Shown piece by piece: positions 59,338 to 64,000 of a DNA stretch of 64,000 nucleotides; the stretch's first letter is position 1; each line of letters starts with the position of its first letter. The position numbers and the translations under genes were made by a program. The DNA is from Oceanicola sp. (GTDB taxonomy: Bacteria; Pseudomonadota; Alphaproteobacteria; Rhodobacterales; Rhodobacteraceae): the NCBI GenBank assembly GCA_017792405.1, contig CP051231.1, positions 1,280,011 through 1,344,010 on the forward strand, written 5' to 3'. The notes below the pieces were generated by a model. That model saw only the letters and a program-made list of their open reading frames with translations. It was not told where the DNA came from and searched no databases.

Positions 59338-59357
59338 GCATTCGCCCGTGGACAGTA

Positions 59358-59384
59358 CCGGGGCAGGGGGCTAAACCTGCCCGG
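59358..59384 (+). other. Hairpin in the recA-alaS gap
   Basis: CCGGGGCAGG and CCTGCCCGG pair across an 8-base loop with one bulged G, ending 29 bases before alaS. It has no T-run. It could be part of an alaS leader; function unknown. Confidence 0.4.
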
Positions 59385-59413
59385 ACCATTTTCCGCCCTT
59401 TCGGAACAAGACC

Positions 59414-62068
<2,655 letters not shown>

Positions 62069-62071
62069 GAC

Positions 62072-62359
62072 ATGCCCGCACTCTGGATCGCCCACGTGAC
62101 CGTCACCGACGCCGAGGCCTACGGCAAATACGCCGAGCTGGCGGGCCCGGCCATTGCCAAGCATGGCGGCACCTTCATCGCGCGGGGCGGCAAGTTCGTG
62201 CAACTCGAAGGCAAGGAGCGGCCGCGCAACGTGGTGGCCCGCTTCCCCTCGGTGGAGGCGGCGGTGGAGTGCTACAACTCGCCTGAGTATCAGGCCGCGC
62301 TCGACCATGCCCGAGGGGCCAGCGAGCGCGAATTGATGGTGGTTGAAACCTCCGAGTAA
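62072..62359 (+). CDS. DUF1330 family protein
   Basis: A 95-residue dimeric ferredoxin-like protein of DUF1330: ALWIAHVTVTDAEAYGKYAE, then GGTFIARGGKFVQLEG, then FPSVEAAVECYNSPEYQAAL. Members are widespread with no established reaction. It is separated from alaS by three bases, so the two are cotranscribed. GGAGGATAAG precedes the ATG. Confidence 0.88.
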   Translation: MPALWIAHVTVTDAEAYGKYAELAGPAIAKHGGTFIARGGKFVQLEGKERPRNVVARFPSVEAAVECYNSPEYQAALDHARGASERELMVVETSE

Positions 62360-62364
62360 GCCCT

Positions 62365-62949
62365 TCAGGCGTAGGGGTTCTTTGCGCTCCGGTCATCCGA
62401 GAGCGAACCTGATTGCCGCGCCACCAGCGCCTCGATGGCATCGGCGAGATGCACGTCGCCGATGGCTTCATCGCCGGCCGCGACCCGCAGCTTGTGCGCC
62501 TCTGCCAGTACCTCGGCGTGGGTGCAGCCCGCGGGCGGCTCGAACTTGTAGCAGGCCAGCTCAATCAGCAGGCCGAGCGGATCCTTGAAATAGAGGGAAT
62601 CCATGAAGCCGCGGTCCTTGGGGCCGGAATGGCCGATGCCCCGTGCCTCCAGCCGGGCCTGCGCCTGGTTCCATGTGACCTTGGAGACGATGAAGGCGAT
62701 ATGGTGAACGCAGCCCGGCTCGGTCGGGGTGCGGCGCCGGTCGGCCTTGCGCTCTTCATTGGTGAAGATGGTGATCAGCCGGCCATCGCCGGGATCAAAG
62801 TAAAGGTGGCTCTCGTTTGCATCGTCGAGGTTGGGCTGCTCGAAGATGAAGGGCATGCCCAGCACGCCCTCCCAGAAATCGATCGAGGTTTGCCGGTCGG
62901 CGCCGGTCAGAGTGATGTGGTGCACGCCCTGGGATTGGATCTTTTGCAT
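62365..62949 (-). CDS. VOC family protein (extradiol dioxygenase-like)
   Basis: A 194-residue vicinal-oxygen-chelate protein. Two modules are visible: GVHHITLTGADRQTSIDFWE with the first metal-ligand His, and GCVHHIAFIVSKVTWNQAQA with the second; a third ligand Glu is in LLIELACYKFEPP. This resembles ring-cleaving dioxygenases and glyoxalases. The start at 62949 (MQKIQSQG) is preferred to a longer upstream reading. It converges on the DUF1330 gene. Substrate unknown. Confidence 0.8.
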   Translation of the reverse strand: MQKIQSQGVHHITLTGADRQTSIDFWEGVLGMPFIFEQPNLDDANESHLYFDPGDGRLITIFTNEERKADRRRTPTEPGCVHHIAFIVSKVTWNQAQARLEARGIGHSGPKDRGFMDSLYFKDPLGLLIELACYKFEPPAGCTHAEVLAEAHKLRVAAGDEAIGDVHLADAIEALVARQSGSLSDDRSAKNPYA

Positions 62950-63004
62950 GGGAGCCTCCGGGTGGTGGGTTTGGATCACCCTACACCCACCCGGCGGCCC
63001 GGTG

Positions 63005-64000
63005 TTACCCCTCTGCGCGCGCAGCCCGTTTGCGCTCATGGGGATCAAGGTGCCGCTTGCGCAGGCGGATCGCGTTGGGGGTTACCTCCACCAGCTCGTC
63101 GTCGTTGATGTAGGCAATCGCCTCTTCGAGCGACATGGTGATCGGCGTGGTCAGGCGCACCGCTTCATCCGACCCGGAGGCGCGGACGTTGGTGAGCTTT
63201 TTGCCCTTCAGCGGGTTCACCTCGAGGTCGTTGTCGCGGCTGTGCTCGCCGATGATCATGCCTTGATAGACAGGCGCCTGCGCACCGAGGAACATGCGGC
63301 CCCGGTCTTCGAGGTTCCACAGGGCATAGGCCACGGCCTCGCCCGCATCCATCGAGATCAGCACGCCTGCGCGGCGGCCCGGGATGCTGCCCTTGTGCGG
63401 TGCCCAGCTGTGGAACACGCGGTTCAGCACGCCGGTGCCGCGCGTGTCGGTCAGGAACTCGCCGTGGTAGCCGATCAGCCCGCGGGAGGGAACGTGGGCA
63501 ATGATCCGAGTCTTGCCGGCGCCAGCAGGCTTCATCTCAACAAGGTCGCCTTTGCGGGCGCCGGTGAGCTTTTCGATCACCGCGCCGGAGTGCTCGTCAT
63601 CCACGTCGATGGTGACTTCTTCGATCGGCTCGAGCCGCTGGCCGTCTTCCTCGCGGAGCAGCACCTGCGGGCGCGATATGGAAAGCTCGAAGCCCTCTCG
63701 GCGCATGTTCTCGATCAGCACGCCCATCTGAAGTTCGCCGCGTCCGGCGACCTCGAAGGCCTCGCCGCCCGGCGTGTCGGTGACCTTGATGGCCACGTTC
63801 TGCTCGGCTTCCTTCATCAGGCGCTCGCGGATCACGCGGCTCTGCACCTTCTTGCCGTCACGGCCCGCCAGCGGCGAGTCGTTGATGCCGAAGGTCACGG
63901 AGATGGTGGGCGGGTCGATGGGCTGCGCATCGAGCGGCTCTTCGACGGCCAGCGCGCAGATCGTGTCGGAGACGGTGGCCTTAGCCATACCTGCGAGGGT
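63005..64000 (-). CDS. typA: BipA/TypA GTPase, C-terminal part (5' end outside window)
   Basis: The last 331 codons of a BipA-type translational GTPase, running off the right edge. Present are domain II's end, the EF-G III/V-like domains (GRGELQMGVLIENMRREGFE) and the BipA-specific C-terminal domain (SRGLIGYHGEFLTDTRGTG, then HKGSIPGRRAGVLISMDAGE). BipA binds the 70S ribosome and assists 50S assembly under stress. The GTP-binding motifs lie beyond the window. The stop is at 63005. Confidence 0.95.
   Translation of the reverse strand, partial: TLAGMAKATVSDTICALAVEEPLDAQPIDPPTISVTFGINDSPLAGRDGKKVQSRVIRERLMKEAEQNVAIKVTDTPGGEAFEVAGRGELQMGVLIENMRREGFELSISRPQVLLREEDGQRLEPIEEVTIDVDDEHSGAVIEKLTGARKGDLVEMKPAGAGKTRIIAHVPSRGLIGYHGEFLTDTRGTGVLNRVFHSWAPHKGSIPGRRAGVLISMDAGEAVAYALWNLEDRGRMFLGAQAPVYQGMIIGEHSRDNDLEVNPLKGKKLTNVRASGSDEAVRLTTPITMSLEEAIAYINDDELVEVTPNAIRLRKRHLDPHERKRAARAEG

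Overview
The window is chromosomal DNA of high G+C content from an alphaproteobacterium, most likely a marine Rhodobacteraceae (Roseobacter-group) member. The lineage call rests on several signals. There is a circularly permuted tmRNA gene whose tag reads ANDNRAPVALAA. LexA-type GTTC-N7-GTTC boxes occur, and a full CtrA box lies in front of a CckA-like kinase. An MbfA iron exporter, the zeta inhibitor of F1-ATPase (DUF1476), parts of a split cobalamin-dependent methionine synthase and an L21 protein with a C-terminal extension are also present. No insertion sequence, prophage, CRISPR array or plasmid module was seen. Both ends cut a gene: argS on the left, typA on the right.

Layout. 1-4.2 kb: a tightly overlapping plus-strand operon argS (3' end) - SPOR protein - nagZ - scpA - scpB - two tiny ORFs of 48 and 53 codons. 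4.3-10.7 kb: an ABC-F ATPase, then minus-strand fumC-DUF4169, a methyltransferase, an ABM protein, sspB and a chromate-type transporter. 10.8-13.2 kb: a small ORF, the permuted ssrA gene with its own promoter, a double-LCCL secreted protein and mbfA. 13.2-24.3 kb: a long minus-strand run with ppk2-tetR, a lipoprotein hydrolase, metA, an orphan P-loop ATPase, two EamA exporters, a FadL-type porin, the tungstate transporter tupBCA and a beta-barrel protein. 24.5-31.4 kb: tRNA-Ser(CGA), sqdB, a secreted protein, an RHH regulator, a VOC / Tat-signal / GMC-dehydrogenase operon, and rplU-rpmA. 31.5-34.6 kb: GNAT, obgE and proB. 34.6-42 kb: DUF1638, a TetR regulator, a corrinoid protein, an SOS-controlled radical SAM enzyme, an EEP-fold protein, a homocysteine methyltransferase and an MprF-like protein. 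42-47.2 kb: the zeta subunit, a lineage-specific protein and purC-purS-(two unrelated genes)-purQ. 47.3-57.4 kb: a DctB/DctD-like pair, two membrane proteins, guaB, rsmB and cckA. 57.4-64 kb: a sulfotransferase, recA, alaS, a DUF1330 protein, a VOC protein and the 3' end of typA.

How the genes fit together. Most are housekeeping: translation (argS, rplU, rpmA, obgE, alaS, rsmB, typA), chromosome segregation (scpAB), purines (purC/S/Q, guaB), and methionine (metA, corrinoid protein, Bmt). ssrA and sspB belong to one quality-control pathway: tmRNA adds the degradation tag and SspB delivers tagged proteins to ClpXP. recA and the radical SAM gene both carry a LexA-type box inside the promoter spacer, suggesting a shared DNA-damage response. 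No wholly new system is obvious. The most informative oddities are the DctD-like regulator without a GAFTGA loop, the SOS box on the radical SAM gene, the hairpin covering the mbfA ribosome-binding site, the L21 fusion with its structured leader, and the pair of tiny coupled ORFs after scpB.
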